Positions 24,669 to 36,400 are shown, counted from the stretch's first letter. The stretch: DNA of 64,000 nt from Hyphochytrium catenoides (GCA_900088475.1 FLMG01002864.1:1-64000), one strand, 5' to 3'. Numbers and translations: made by a program. Notes: a model not told the origin generated them from the letters alone.

Positions 24669-26304
24669 TTACTGAAGCAGAGTGAAATGCTCCATCCGAT
24701 CTAGGCTGTGCTGCTGCACTGTAACTCCTACAAGGGGATATTATCAAGTTGTGTCTTCATCTCTTTTATCAAGGCCCTCGAGATTGCAGGCCAGCATCAC
24801 CATTGTGGTGCTAATTGAGACGCGATACATTGAATTTCATTCTTTACTCAAGACTGTCAGGACGTAAAGGCGAGGGATGTGGGAGACTATATCAAGTGCT
24901 GAGAGGTACATAGATACTAGGATGGCAACGCAGTGTCCCGCATACAGGGGCGTAAGCATGACATGGGTAGACGCACCGGACCGACATTTCATATATGGTT
25001 TCAGGGAGAGCCCACGTTTACTAGACAGGTGCTCTAGTCTATCCTCCTCAATATAACTGACGGTTGGTGTCTCCTCAGTGGCCACAGTGTGTGGGAGCTT
25101 CCGCCCCATCATTGCCAGAAGTGCAGTGGGGAGATTGTGAGGTCCCAAAAGCCAGGATGGATATCAGCAGTGTTAGACTGCCGGGCAGGTGCGAAAGAGA
25201 GAACGTAAATGATAGTAGACTCGCTGAGAGGTTTGGACAACAATATAGACCTATATCTCCTAGACGACAAGACAAGGTATTGATGGGAATACAATGCTCC
25301 TTGGCAGCTCACCGATATCACGATGTTATGTGAGACCTAGCTCTAACAAGAGGCCCAAGAGGCAGTCGGTGACTGTAGGCATAGAGAAGGAGGGAGGGGA
25401 GTGAGCCACGCAGCAATAATGGACATCAACACAGCCGCTCGGACTCCGCGCATAGAATGGCGGCAGCAGGTCCTATGACCCAATCCGCTGCGAACCGTTC
25501 GCAAGCTACACCAGGCAGGGTGATACGTGATACCTTGCGTTGCTACTACCAAATCACTATCCATATTTAGGACAGTTCAGCAAGAGGGTCCCTGTTGACG
25601 ATAGAAAGCGAGGTGTATGCTGCCTTGCAGAACCAACCGTCATTCCAAGATCTGATCCTTTCTTCAGCCTGCTGACGCTGCCCTGCTGCTGCTCAGGAGG
25701 CCAGGTTACCTTCGGGAGAGTGTCGAGGTGGCTTTTGTTTGTTGTCCTATGCAGCTTATCATATTGGCGCGCTGCACCCTTGTATACTCTTCTTAGGTAG
25801 CCTCTTGTCATTCAAGCAGCCCAGCAAGTAACTTGGGATGTGGCAAGGAGGACGTCACGCTCGCTAATAGCTTCGACGACATTGTTGGTCTAGCATCTTC
25901 GACTCCTAGATATAGCAGCCATTGCATCAGACGCTCGTCAAGTGTGGAGCCTTCTTACTATCGACTAGTGGAGCCTTCTTACTATCGACTATGCAGCGAA
26001 GAAAGCCTGGCATCCAACGTCCTGAAGCAGCAAAGCGCATGTCCATCATTGCGCCGAGCGCCGAGAGGAAGGCAAGATGTTACCTTTCGGGGCACCTGCA
26101 GCACCAAGGACCCAAACGCCTAAGATAATAACAGCGCTACGCTATGAGTACACCTCCCTCGAGTGTTAGAACTGGTTCTCTTGAGAGAGAACCATGAAGG
26201 TGGAACATGCACATACCACTGAACAGAGCCCATACAGCGTTGTACAGCAACTACGCACATCGACCATCTAGTATGTAGGAGGTGACCGGTTTCATAACTT
26301 CTCA
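24669..26304. other. mostly unassigned region with a 24-bp tandem duplication
   Basis: No complete gene resolved. Coding-like minus-strand fragments at 24.85-25.3 kb may belong to the gene at 24276-24668. A 23-bp unit beginning GTGGAGCCTTCTTACTATCG is repeated with a 24-bp period at 25944-25990. Confidence 0.4.
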
Positions 26305-26376
26305 TCCTCGATAGTATAGTGGTTAGTATACCCGCCTGTCACGCGGGTGACCCGGGTTCAATTCCCGGTCGGGGAG
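26305..26376 (+). tRNA. tRNA-Asp (GTC)
   Basis: 72-nt cloverleaf. The seven-pair acceptor stem (TCCTCGA against TCGGGGA, with one G-T pair) is followed by discriminator G, and anticodon GTC is at 26338-26340. The TPsiC arm contains GGTTCAATTCC (B box). There is no intron and no encoded CCA. A T5 pol III terminator lies 7 nt downstream (26383-26387). The sequence closely follows animal and fungal tRNA-Asp. Confidence 0.98.
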
Positions 26377-26382
26377 AAATAC

Positions 26383-26387
26383 TTTTT
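26383..26387 (+). terminator. pol III T-run terminator
   Basis: TTTTT immediately downstream of the first tRNA-Asp gene. Confidence 0.8.
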
Positions 26388-27344
26388 GGATATGTTCAGG
26401 CTGAGTCTCGGAGTATTTCCCTAGCACACAACCAATGGGTTGTCATGACAACGGAAAATTTTTGGTAAATGGTCGCCACAGCGAGCGATAGAAGATTTCG
26501 GGAATCGTCGGGTTATTCTTATAAGAAGTGTGCTATCGGAGCTTGTCTGAAGGCATAAGGGAAAGTGGCAGGAGGAGAGGGGAGGCAGGTAACGGCAAAA
26601 ACGAGAGGAGAACCAGCAACATGAACTAAATAAAGGAGGTTTGTTATTGATTATCCTGCTGCAAGAGAGAAGAAAATTCCTCCTTATCATTCATTCAGGA
26701 GAGAGGAAAGAAGTGGACCGAATGGAGTAGTAGCCAATAACTTTGCTTCTACTTTCATAATAAGTAGCGGGCATTTACTGATTTGCTAATGAAGTCAGAG
26801 CGACCTGAGAGGGACGGGAGGCTCCTTCTCCTCTTCAGCTAGCTCATCACCTGCTTGTGTAGTAGCTGCGTGCTACTATTAATGTTCTTTTCTGCTAGCT
26901 GCCGCAAAAATGAGGTTATTATCCTTCGACAATTACCCAAGAGAAAAGGAAAAATAAGGATAAAGGGGAACTACTAATCATCACGATGTCGTCCATCAAC
27001 TCCCTGTAGTGGCCATCAGAAGATAAAATAACGCATTATTACGTAGCCTTGTTTTCATCTTTTTCCCTTAAAAGTCATCATTAGAAGTCATCATGAGAGG
27101 ACGGTTCATCTTTATTGATCCTCAGTTCTCACACTTTCTGAGTAGTAGTTCTGCTTCGGGCAATTCTTCCTCGCCAGCAGGTGGCATGAGCTCGACTTGT
27201 TGCAGGACAATGACAATATGACAGGGCCCTTACCACTTGATGTGATGCTCTTTTTTGCTTGTCATAACGTGAAGGGAGAGAGGGCAGCGAATACTCTATG
27301 TCAGCTTCTAGACCTTTGATGTTTCCAGCCGTTTCAACAGCTGA
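26388..27344. other. spacer between the two tRNA genes
   Basis: Slightly AT-richer sequence with no supported exon, repeat or RNA gene that I can see. Confidence 0.4.
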
Positions 27345-27416
27345 TCCTCGATAGTATAGTGGTTAGTATACCCGCCTGTCACGCGGGTGACCCGGGTTCA
27401 ATTCCCGGTCGGGGAG
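27345..27416 (+). tRNA. tRNA-Asp (GTC), second copy
   Basis: Base-for-base identical to the copy at 26305-26376 across all 72 nt, with anticodon at 27378-27380. Only the gene body and the following AAAT are shared. The 5' flanks differ, so this is not a recent large duplication. Confidence 0.98.
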
Positions 27417-27421
27417 AAATC

Positions 27422-27426
27422 TTTTT
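27422..27426 (+). terminator. pol III T-run terminator
   Basis: TTTTT six bases downstream of the second tRNA-Asp gene. Confidence 0.8.
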
Positions 27427-27759
27427 GCCCGATTGATCTCTCTGGGTCAGAGATCTTGCGAAGCGATGCCAGTCTCTGTGAACTATTATGAAGCTTCATC
27501 GCTTTCAGGGTCAGAAGTCGTATGGGGACCGAGTCTGCCTTGAGACCGCAGTCTTCTCTAATGTACGATAGAGTGGAGAGAGAGATGATCAACAGGTCAC
27601 AGATCCCCGCTTCCCTTGCCATTGACGAAGGCATCTTATTGGATGCACGTGATTATTGACGGTACTTGGGACAGAGCAGGATCGAAGGCCAGGTAGACAT
27701 CATCTCAAGAGCGGCAAGGACCCGCTGCGGTGTGCACGACCTTCTTTTCTAAAGAGTGG

Positions 27760-29682
27760 ATGCTAAGAATGAAGTCATCTCCCCTCATTAGCGCTCTCAA
27801 GTTAGCACATACTAGCGCTATCAGGTCAGGAGCTATCAGCAAGCTGTCAACCTCACCCGTCACCATAGAGGATGGCACAATCAAGGTAAGCAAATGCCCA
27901 TAGGCTTTCAACTTTCAGCATTAAACTTGTTGCTGGCTTTCTCGTGCCCTGTCGTCAGGTTTAATGCCAACTAATATATGATCTCACTCTGCAGTTCGTT
28001 GTTTCGATCCTTGACAACGAAGCGTTCAAGAATAAGCCAAAGAAGACTGAAGGCTCTAAAGGTAAACCATCAGAATCTCAATTGTGATTATTAGTAGTCC
28101 AAACTCTTGGGCCCTGCCTGTTGACTCTATCTCCATCAACCTCGTCTTAGCTCCTACAAGGCTGTCGCTCTTCTTTGCCTTTTCATTTGCTATCTGATGG
28201 CTGTAAGCGTCTTCAGGGACCAGCATCCGTTCATCCTTCTTGCCCGCTAACTCTTGTTCTGAATGACGAGCAGCTCCCGCAGACCCATTCGACAAGGACA
28301 ATTTAGATCGCCGTCTCTGGGTAACTGCTATCGGTTCAGAGCACACACTGATGCTCAACAAGTTTCCTGTGCTAGACTACCATGTAGGCACCTTTGCTTG
28401 ACTCGCAAATGATTCTCCGTGGTCCTTGGACAGGTCCTTTTTCTCTCTCCTTCTCCTGCACCTCCGTACCACAACTCCTCATGCTTTGCCGCCATCCTGA
28501 TGCTAACTTTGCTGTTAACTCAATGCTTTCTGGCTCTATTTCTCAGACAGTACTATGCACGACGGAGTTTGAGGAGCAATCTTCTGGGCTTACTCCAGTA
28601 GATCTAGGAGCACTGATGGAGTGCGTATATAGCTTCAACGGTCTGGGGTTCTATAATTGTGGACCACAGTCTGGAGCAAGGCAAGTGCCATGTATCTCTC
28701 TATGCGCTTGTTCGGTTAACCTCAGGCTCATGGAGTATTCTCTTCCTTCTCTGCTAAAGTGTGAAGCGATCGTCTCTACCCTGACTTTGTAGACTCTCTT
28801 CCTCTCTGTAAATTGACCTACGGACCGTCTTCAGATGCATCTTCTATCCTGGTCATTTCAACTCTTAGGCTTCTATCTTGTTCCTTCCTTCCTTACTGAC
28901 TCGCAAACTGGATCCTACGCGCGCCCTCCTTTGCCTTTCTAAAGTCAACGCCATAAACACATGCAAATTGTGCCTATAGACCAACTTGTTGGCAAGAGAG
29001 TAGAGGATGGAGAGATAGCTGGCCAAGACTTTGAGCAACTGGTAGAGTAGGATGGTTCTTAGCACTATTTGGGGCCATTTTCTGATAAGTCGTTGTCTTT
29101 TTTTCCTCCTTTGCTCCCCGCGTTCATGTCTTCTCCCGACTGTTTGGTTGCAGTCACTGCCTGTCGACCACCTCATCACGCAAGCTGCACGAGACAGTAG
29201 GGGCACGCCGTTCCGCCTCCCAGCTTTCCGTTTCTGTCATGCGGTCTGCTTGAACAATGACCTTGCCTCTGACGAACACCCGTTGGCATTAGGAAGTAAG
29301 TATTGCCTTCTTCAAGCTATCATGTGGTTTCTATCAGTCTTTGTCAGCTTAAGCTCTGACCTCACGTGTCCTTTGTACTATCGCTGGCCTGCCCTTCCAT
29401 CCATTGACTGTCTAATTCGCTATAGGTAAACTCCATGCTAAGCTGGAAAGTCTGCTCTCGGAGGCGGGAGTTTGTCACAAAGAAGTCGAAGAGTCCTATA
29501 ATGTGCTGGTCACGCCTAAGTGGACAATGGTGGCCAGACGAAGGGAAGACTGCTACCTGGGTGTCAGTGTGAATTCCCTAGGCTTTGCAGGATACTTCCT
29601 CGTGAAAGACGAGGAAAGTTTAGAAACCTTGAGACGGGATGGTCCTCTTAGCGTCCTGGCGAAAGTCTCCATGCCTTTATAA
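27760..29682 (+). CDS. APA2: ATP adenylyltransferase (Ap4A phosphorylase II)
   Basis: Phosphorolytic cleavage of Ap4A to ATP and ADP (HIT superfamily, GAFH branch). Seven exons (27760-27885, 27995-28061, 28274-28383, 28547-28680, 28945-29041, 29154-29295, 29426-29682) close exactly at 310 aa, near the 320 aa of yeast APA1/APA2. Motifs: LMLNKFPVLDYH; LGFYNCGPQSGAS joined to QRHKHMQIVP, giving the HxHxQ nucleotidyl-transfer motif with the active histidine; and a C-terminal SYNVLVTPKWTMV...SVNSLGFAGYFLV block. Intron 4 uses a GC donor (28681), which is required to keep the GAS-Q-R-H-K-H junction in frame. No targeting signal is evident, so it is likely cytosolic. Confidence 0.95.
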
Positions 29683-30607
29683 GGTGCTTCTGAAGCCGAT
29701 GATGGCGGAAGAATACCTTTGTGAGGGAACAAGAACAACACATATGCATGGACGCAGGGTAAGGAGAGAGCACACGCGCGCGTGAGAGAGAGAAACAGCG
29801 AAAGAGAAAGAAAAAGCAACCCTAAGTGCACATCTGGATTAGGTTCTATTCGGGTTGCTACAAAGTTCAGATTCTGGAGCAGCTGAAGTGACGCAAACGT
29901 AGAAGAGAACGGTATATATACAGCTACAGGCTCGACAAGAGTGCTTAAGACCTTCACTCCGGGACGGTTCGAAGAGGGATATGGTCTAGCTTATAAGATG
30001 TACTTGCCCAGTACCTAATATAGGGGCTTTCAGCCGCCAGGCTCAAAGTCCTGGCCGGATCTACGCTGAGAAATTGGTGTGCTTTCAATCCTCGTCCTGG
30101 ATACCTCACTTCCTTGTATAGGACCAGGAAAGTCTACTCAGCGCGGAGAAGTAAGCAAAGAATAGAAGACGCAGGAAGAGATAAGATATATTGCTTTCAT
30201 TACCAAGTTAGTACATCAAAATGAACTACGTCTCTTTCGTCATTACCCAGAAGCAGACAGCGGGTTGTAAGGTTGTAAATGTCATGCGAGCGCCCTTCCT
30301 TACGCTGCCATCTAGTAGATAAAGTCCGACAGTGGCACTCCCATCTTTCGAAATATCATCTGGATCTGAGCCGCAATAACTGACATGTCGTGCTAGTGCA
30401 AGTATAAGGGGTTTGTGTGCTTGCAGTCACAGTGTGTGATTGTTGGTGAAGAGGAGAAGCATAAAATTTGACCACACCAGACAGATTGTTTGGTGAGAAC
30501 ATTTCTCATTGGATATAGGACAAGCTTCGATAGATCTGAAGCCTCTCCGTCCTTAGTATATACTCCTGTTGAAGACATCGCAGCCGCATGAGCCTCTCTT
30601 GTCAAGC
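29683..30607. other. spacer between converging genes
   Basis: 3' flank of the Ap4A phosphorylase gene and of the kinase-phosphatase gene. A short purine-rich tract lies near 29765-29815. I see no supported gene. Confidence 0.4.
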
Positions 30608-33600
30608 TTAATCATCCTCAATATCGGTGGACCTCCTGAAGCTTTCCTCAGGCTCCTTCAACGATACAGAATCAGGGACGGCACCGAGAGGAAAGTACTC
30701 ATGTTCGATACATCCGTAGAAGACCTTGAAGATCCGAAAGCCCTATCAATCCCGAGGCAGAAAGTGCGTTAGAGGCAGGAGAGTTTGATGTATTGAAGTG
30801 TGCTAGTTAGTCTTTGAAAGTAAAAAGACTAACAATGGATCCGAGGTAAAAGGACTTGAAGGACACTGTAAACTAGCTGCAGACAGGAGGAGAGGCCGTA
30901 GTGGGTTACATCTACCGGCTGTCTGTCCAAGTTGGAGCCGCAGGCAGCCCCAGTGGTCACCATATCCACAGCTGCTAGAGGACCTTCATCTGCATCTTCA
31001 ACTCTCCTGGGCCTGGGGAGCTCTCGGGCTGGGACGCGTCCTTCTGAGTTGCGGAGAGCGTGGCCGGCAAGGAGGGCTTTGGCCTTCAATTGTTGCAGCA
31101 GGTCCATGGTTATACCTCGCTCCTAAGAACAGACCCATTCAATATATCAAGACCAAAGGCACGTACACAGGGACGGTGCCTGAGGTGGTTACCTCTGGGG
31201 GAATGTTTAGCGAACCAGCAGGAGTGTGAACCGCGTTTTCGCTCTCGGGTTCCTCGCCCGGAAACATAACTGGCTCCTCACTGTCCTTGAGGAACCAGGG
31301 GTGGTGTCTACGTGCAGAGGGTACATTTCAAAGTCCAGGAAGAAAATCATCGTGGAGTACTATAGAGTGGACCACCAAGCGCTCTTAGTAGAGAAGTGAA
31401 AGTGCGAGACGCCCCACTTTGCACTTATGCAAGAGGGAAAGGTGGGGACCACGGAGCCATGAAGAGGATGTAGGCCCTACTCCGAACAGAATCAAGACTA
31501 GGAGAGAAAAGTGATAAACATATCGACAGGAAGAAACGGAGGTGAAGGAGGCGTCGACTCACCCCGCGACGATTATATGTTGAGAGCCGACTTTAGCAAT
31601 CTCCAGTTCACGTCTGAGCCACTCTAAGTGCAAGCATCAGCTAGCCTACTCTCTTTTCATGAAAGAGGTCATAATCCTACCGCTCTGTCTGGCACGTTTA
31701 TGTTCCGTCTTTTTCTGATAGATGAATAGCGATGTATTCAGCACTAAGAGACAGAGGCCCTGGAACCTGGCAAGCCGGTTAGCTTTTAAAGTGAAGTATG
31801 GACATGTTTGCGTCACAAGAAGGGAGAGCAATAAGACACGAGTGAGAAAGACGCAGCCAAACAGGAGACAGATCCAAACCAATATAAACTCCAGGATGAT
31901 GGGGAAGACCAAGAGCCAGATCATGTATGCCAGCTAGACGAAGAGTTAAGAGAAACTCTAATCGCAAGGAACAGGAAACAGTGATCTAGACCATGTATGT
32001 GCTGAGCAACAACCCTGAAGAGGAAGAAGAACAGTCGGCCTTACCAGAAGCAAAAATAATCGTCGCCATACCAATCCCTGTATGCCTCGAGGCCCTCTTC
32101 AGTGAGACCCGAGCCACTAGCCCCAATGTCCTGATCTCCACAAGCGAACAGCTGAAGAAGCGAAATGAAAAAGGGAAGACTTAACGAGTCCTGGAACTAA
32201 TGGACTTCCCCGTTCACCATGTCTACAGCCGTACCATGGGTATGGTCTCAGAGATGTTGCACATGACCCTTCTGACTTTCTCTGCCTTTTCCTTAACGTC
32301 CAGTGATTAGTGGCGCCTGCAAAGGTGAAGGACATACATTAAAAGTACCTGATGACTGGCGTGCTTGGGATCGACATTGGTCAAATCCCCAGTTATGAGT
32401 ACAAAGCTTGGCCTCAAACGGTTAACATGAGCCACGGTCTGGGCCAAAAGCGATTCATCTTCTGCCGTCGCACCGAATTGGATGTCTGATATCTTTTAGC
32501 ATCATAACAAAATAATCAGTTCAAGGGTGAGGCCATTTCTCTATCTAGACCACTTTTATGGCGTTCTGGAAGATCACTCGTACCGCCAGTCAAAGATTTC
32601 CCTAATCAATCTCTCAGCATCAAGTCACTGAATTAGAGCTTTGGACATGCCTGAATGAAGAAAAACGGCTTCTCCTTCCATCCTATCTGATTACTCATCG
32701 TAAAGGGCGGATATCTCCTATTGCGTGTCCGCTGGAAGCGCCAACGAAGAGGGTCCTCGTGAAAAAGCTGAGCCACCACTATCAGAGGCATGCCACGGGC
32801 ATCAGCAAACCATTGGCCTTCTCCTTTTTCATATCCTTCTACTAAGGGCCGGTCTTACAACCTACTCACCTGGAAGGTGGAGGATGTTATGCCTCTCTAA
32901 CAGGTGGAGTACTTCGTTTCGTTCTCTTGGACCCAAGTTGCTTAAAGCGCCCGGCATAAAGTTGAATTGGCCATCCTCATCAGGTACTGACGGGGACTTG
33001 GCCGCTGCATACTCTCGGATCCGAGTCACGAGCTTCCTGACGCGGAGATAAGACTCTGATGGCTCCGGCGGTCCTTCCAACATTCTCTGCCTCCAATCTA
33101 CGCCTTTGAAAAAAGGATGTGCTGAAAATGTATCCAACATGTCGATTAGCAATTAACAGCTTTCTTGGGACCATTAGATTGGACCCAGAGGCGGCACTAC
33201 CTAAGATCGAGGTCATATCGTCATCCAGGCCCAATCTATCCGAGATGTTCCTGGCAAGCAAGCCCATTATTATGCTTTTCGCCTCTTCAGAAAAGTGGGA
33301 AGGCAGATCGTCGGTCGTCAGGCCCTGCTTAGCCTTGAGCATGGTCGTATATACTCCACTGGTTTTGAAGGGAGGAAATCCATCTAAGAGCTGATAGAAT
33401 GGAGAGAGTATCAGAGTCCGCTATACCCTAGTAGATCCACCAGTTCACTTGTTCCCTTTTCCCTATTAATCTCTTTCTGCTTCCATCAAAGTTTGCTTCC
33501 ATCGCTTTGTAGCGGCGGGGAGCACTCCACACACTTGGATACGATGTATCTATTCTAGGTTCCTCTCTATCCTGCCTGATCAGCTCCTTATTCGGTGGGT

Positions 33601-34818
33601 CCTACCTGAAAAATAATGTTCCCTAAAGCCCATGCATCTGCGTCGTACGATACATTCTTGGAGTCAATTGTCTCTGGCGACATGTACTCCGGCGTCCCTT
33701 AGTTCCACCCTTTGTTAGTTATCTACCAAGAGAGGCTAGTTAATGGCCCAACCGCTGGCTAAAGAAGAATCAACTCACCGACAAAGTTGGGCCCGTTTAA
33801 AGAGGCATCTCGCAAATCTTTTGCCGTGCCAAAGTCTATCAGTTTGAGATGGCCATCCCTCCCAATTACCATGTTCTCAGGCTTTAGATCTCTTCGGTAC
33901 ATTCACGGTTAGCAGGTGGGGAAAGAAGTAATGAGTTAAAAGGTAGGAAGGAGGTAGGGAGGACAAAGTAGTGAAACGGAAGCGAAAAACAAGGAGGGCA
34001 GAGAGAGAAAAGTGAGCGAGGCCACCGGCATCCGATGCCAAGTGTTAGACAGACGTTATTTTTCACTTCTTGGACATAGGGGTAGGCCATGTCAGACGCA
34101 GTGTTACCTATGAACTATTCCTTTCGAGCGTAAGTAGAGCAACGCCTGCACAATATCTGCCGCATAGAACTGAGCCAACCTCTCCCCGCAACCCACAGGG
34201 ACACCATCGTCCAACAAGCGCTCCCATAAGTCCCCTCCACCAGGATATTCCATTAGATAGTATAGACTTTCTGCATCCTGTGAAGACGGTGTGTGTGTTA
34301 GGAGTCAGGGGCCAGTCTCATTCACTAGACGGAGACATTCCCCTAGCAGACTACGTTACCTGGAAAGTGCTATACAGTTGGATGATGAATGGACTCTCCA
34401 ACTTATTTAGCACTTGCTTCTCCATAAGAAGCTCATTATGTAGATTCTTATGGCGGATCTTCAGCCGTGAGACTGTCCTTTTGTCAACCACTTTCAGGGC
34501 AAATTCTTCTCCACTCTTCTTGTGGATTGCATACTGTACTTGGGAACAGTTTCCCTAAGCCAAATATATGAATGTTAACGATCAAGAAGTACTATTCCTG
34601 CGGATAATGACAGAGTAGAGTTTTTCTAGACCTTACCGTGCCCAGGACCTTGCGAAGGTCAAATTCCTTGAGGAGCGGCTTCCTAGTTTTGTTCTTCACT
34701 GCAAGCAGAAGATGTTTCTGAGTACTAAGCATCCACACGGAAAAAACGAGGCCCCCATACCGCTTTCTATGTCATCGTCCGCAGGAGGGCTTGCAGAGGC
34801 ACCTGACTGTAGAGTCAT
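30608..34818 (-). CDS. PDK1-like kinase fused to a CPPED1-like metallophosphoesterase
   Basis: Minus-strand exons: 34818-34761, 34698-34637, 34554-34360, 34277-34108, 33891-33779, 33697-33606, 33390-33201, 33121-32870, 32841-32651, 32492-32349, 32291-32235, 32151-32045, an unresolved middle part (about 31930-32020), 31623-31563, 31307-31169, 31122-30916, 30865-30830, 30742-30608. Phases agree at every resolved junction. The N-terminal half is an AGC kinase: glycine loop GTGNCSQV, Lys61 in ALKVV, HRDLKPEN (Asp163), DFGTAK (Asp181) and NFVGTPEYMSPE, most like PDK1. The C-terminal half resembles CPPED1: FFFIQISDIQFG, VLITGDLTN, YRDWYGDDYFCFW, GHHPWFLKDSEEP, DMVTTGAACGSN and GFRIFKVFYGCIEHEYF. 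No PH domain is seen. The alternative is two genes: a kinase stopping at 32862 and a phosphatase starting at ATG 32698. The open, coding-like in-frame link and the gap of only about 160 nt favour fusion. Exon 10 is preceded by a GC-donor intron (donor at 32650). Confidence 0.8.
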
Positions 34819-34820
34819 GA

Positions 34821-34932
34821 CCACTTTCCTCTGTACCTTGGGGCCTTTACTTCCCAGAGGTGTATCAGGTTCCTCGATACCACTTCCTCTGTATCTTTAA
34901 GCCTTTACTGCTTGGATGCGTATCAGGTTCCT
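34821..34932. repeat. 59-bp imperfect tandem duplication at the kinase 5' end
   Basis: Two copies (about 34821-34874 and 34880-34932), each containing TCCTCTGTA, GCCTTTAC and GTATCAGGTTCCT. They lie just upstream of ATG 34818 in the minus-strand kinase gene. One copy encodes PLGSKGPKVQRK in the kinase frame, the other a similar peptide in a shifted frame. Confidence 0.7.
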
Positions 34933-35489
34933 TAGTGTCTTTGGTTCATTTCTTGAAGGCTAGAGGGCTGCTAATGGCTGGCCTTGGAGCTAACGACGGG
35001 ATGACGAAGCCTAAGCCAGAGCTGCATCCGGCGCAGCTGGCGTCTGGACTGTTGAAGCTAATTCTGAAGATTGCATCAATACGAAGCGGCACATATGTGA
35101 TAATCATCACTAAAACCGATACATTGATTCTTTTGTGGATGTTGTTCAAAATATAGCTCAGGCCTATCAACAATAGTCGGATCTGGGGAAAGATTCATAG
35201 ATCTCCACAAGTGGTAAGTTACGGTGCCGCACTCCTTTAGCTAGTCAGAGAGACAACAATTGAAAGAAACCTCAGCTTTCGTTGTATCTTTCATTGCGTT
35301 CTTTCTGATTGTTACGTGGAAGAACGGCAGCGCAGCAGAAGAAAAGGAAAGATCCTCCCCTCACATTCTCAGCCTTCAAATAGAGCCTTCTTTCTGATCT
35401 TCAACAGTACGGCGCCGCTCATTCTGCAATCTCCGCGAAGCTCCAGACAGTCTCTTCCAAGGATAACTGGACGGTCGCCTTCAAGAAAC

Positions 35490-36400
35490 ATGAGGTTCTT
35501 CAGTAGCATCGCCGTCATAGCGGCGCTGGTGGTAGCGATTTGTACTGCGCCAGCTGATGCAAAGAAGAAAGGCCCCAAAATTACCCATAAGGTCTATTTC
35601 GATGTCTCCATTGGAGGCAAGGATGCTGGTAAACGTCCTTATTGCTCTACACGCTTTAAGAGCTACCTTTGGGACTAAACGAGAACTCCCCCCTTCAGGA
35701 CGTATCGTCATGGGGCTTTACGGCAATACCGTGCCCAAAACTACCGAGAACTTCCGTGCTCTGTGCACTGGTGAAAAGGGACTTGGCAAGTCCGGCAAGC
35801 CTCTGCACTACCAAGGCAGCAAGTTCCACAGGGTCATTCCTGACTTTATGATTCAAGGCGTAAGACTATTTCAGTGAAACATCTAGGCCTGTACGAACCA
35901 CTTACCCTGTCCTGCAGGGTGACTTCACACACGGCAATGGCATGGGTGGCGAGAGCATCTACGGCGAAAAGTTTGAGGACGAGAACTTTAAGCTGTGAGG
36001 CGATCACCACACCTTTAATGCTCACTGCGCCTCTCTCACATGTTTGTCTCTCTTCTTTCCAGCAAGCACAAGGAGCCTGGTCTTCTCAGCATGGCAAACG
36101 CTGGAAAGAACACGAACGGCAGCCAGTTCTTCATCACAACTGTCAAAACCCCTTGGTTGGATGGTGGGTCTCTATGATCTTCTCTCTATCTTAGTCAAGA
36201 GTGGCACTACAAACTCTTAAATTTGCTAATCCGTAGGCCGCCACGTCGTCTTCGGCAAGGTTCTTGAGGGCATGGACGTGGTCAAAGCCATTGAGGCCGT
36301 GGGCACTGGTAGCGGCTCTCCCACGCAGGAAGTAGTGATCAAGAAGAGTGGAGAGCTTATGGATGAAGTACCGGAGGAAGGCGCTAAGCAGGACCTATAG
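35490..36400 (+). CDS. ER cyclophilin (peptidyl-prolyl isomerase B type)
   Basis: Catalyses cis-trans isomerisation of prolyl bonds in secretory-pathway clients. Five exons (35490-35628, 35699-35859, 35918-35994, 36063-36163, 36237-36400) close at 213 aa. A clear signal peptide ([20 protein letters not shown], cleavage probably after ADA) precedes [15 protein letters not shown], as in secretory cyclophilins. The active-site core [15 protein letters not shown], the [14 protein letters not shown] loop, [16 protein letters not shown] and HVVFGKV are all intact. No KDEL-type tail: it ends in acidic residues and QDL. Confidence 0.96.

Noticed and set aside
30829-30876. Terminal exon LVYSVLQVLLPRIHC as the end of the phosphoesterase
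   Set aside because: A better C-terminus (GFRIFKVFYGCIEHEYF) lies at 30742-30608, and a 36-nt exon at 30865-30830 links to it in phase.
31646-31924. Hydrophobic 92-codon minus frame resembling a small membrane protein
   Set aside because: It lies in the unresolved intron/exon zone of the kinase-phosphatase gene, between motifs that must be joined, and is probably intronic.
32862-33121. Kinase ending at the in-frame TAG at 32860-32862
   Set aside because: Possible, but the stop lies inside a consensus donor (GTGAGTAG). Splicing there opens a 63-codon in-frame exon leading into the phosphoesterase.
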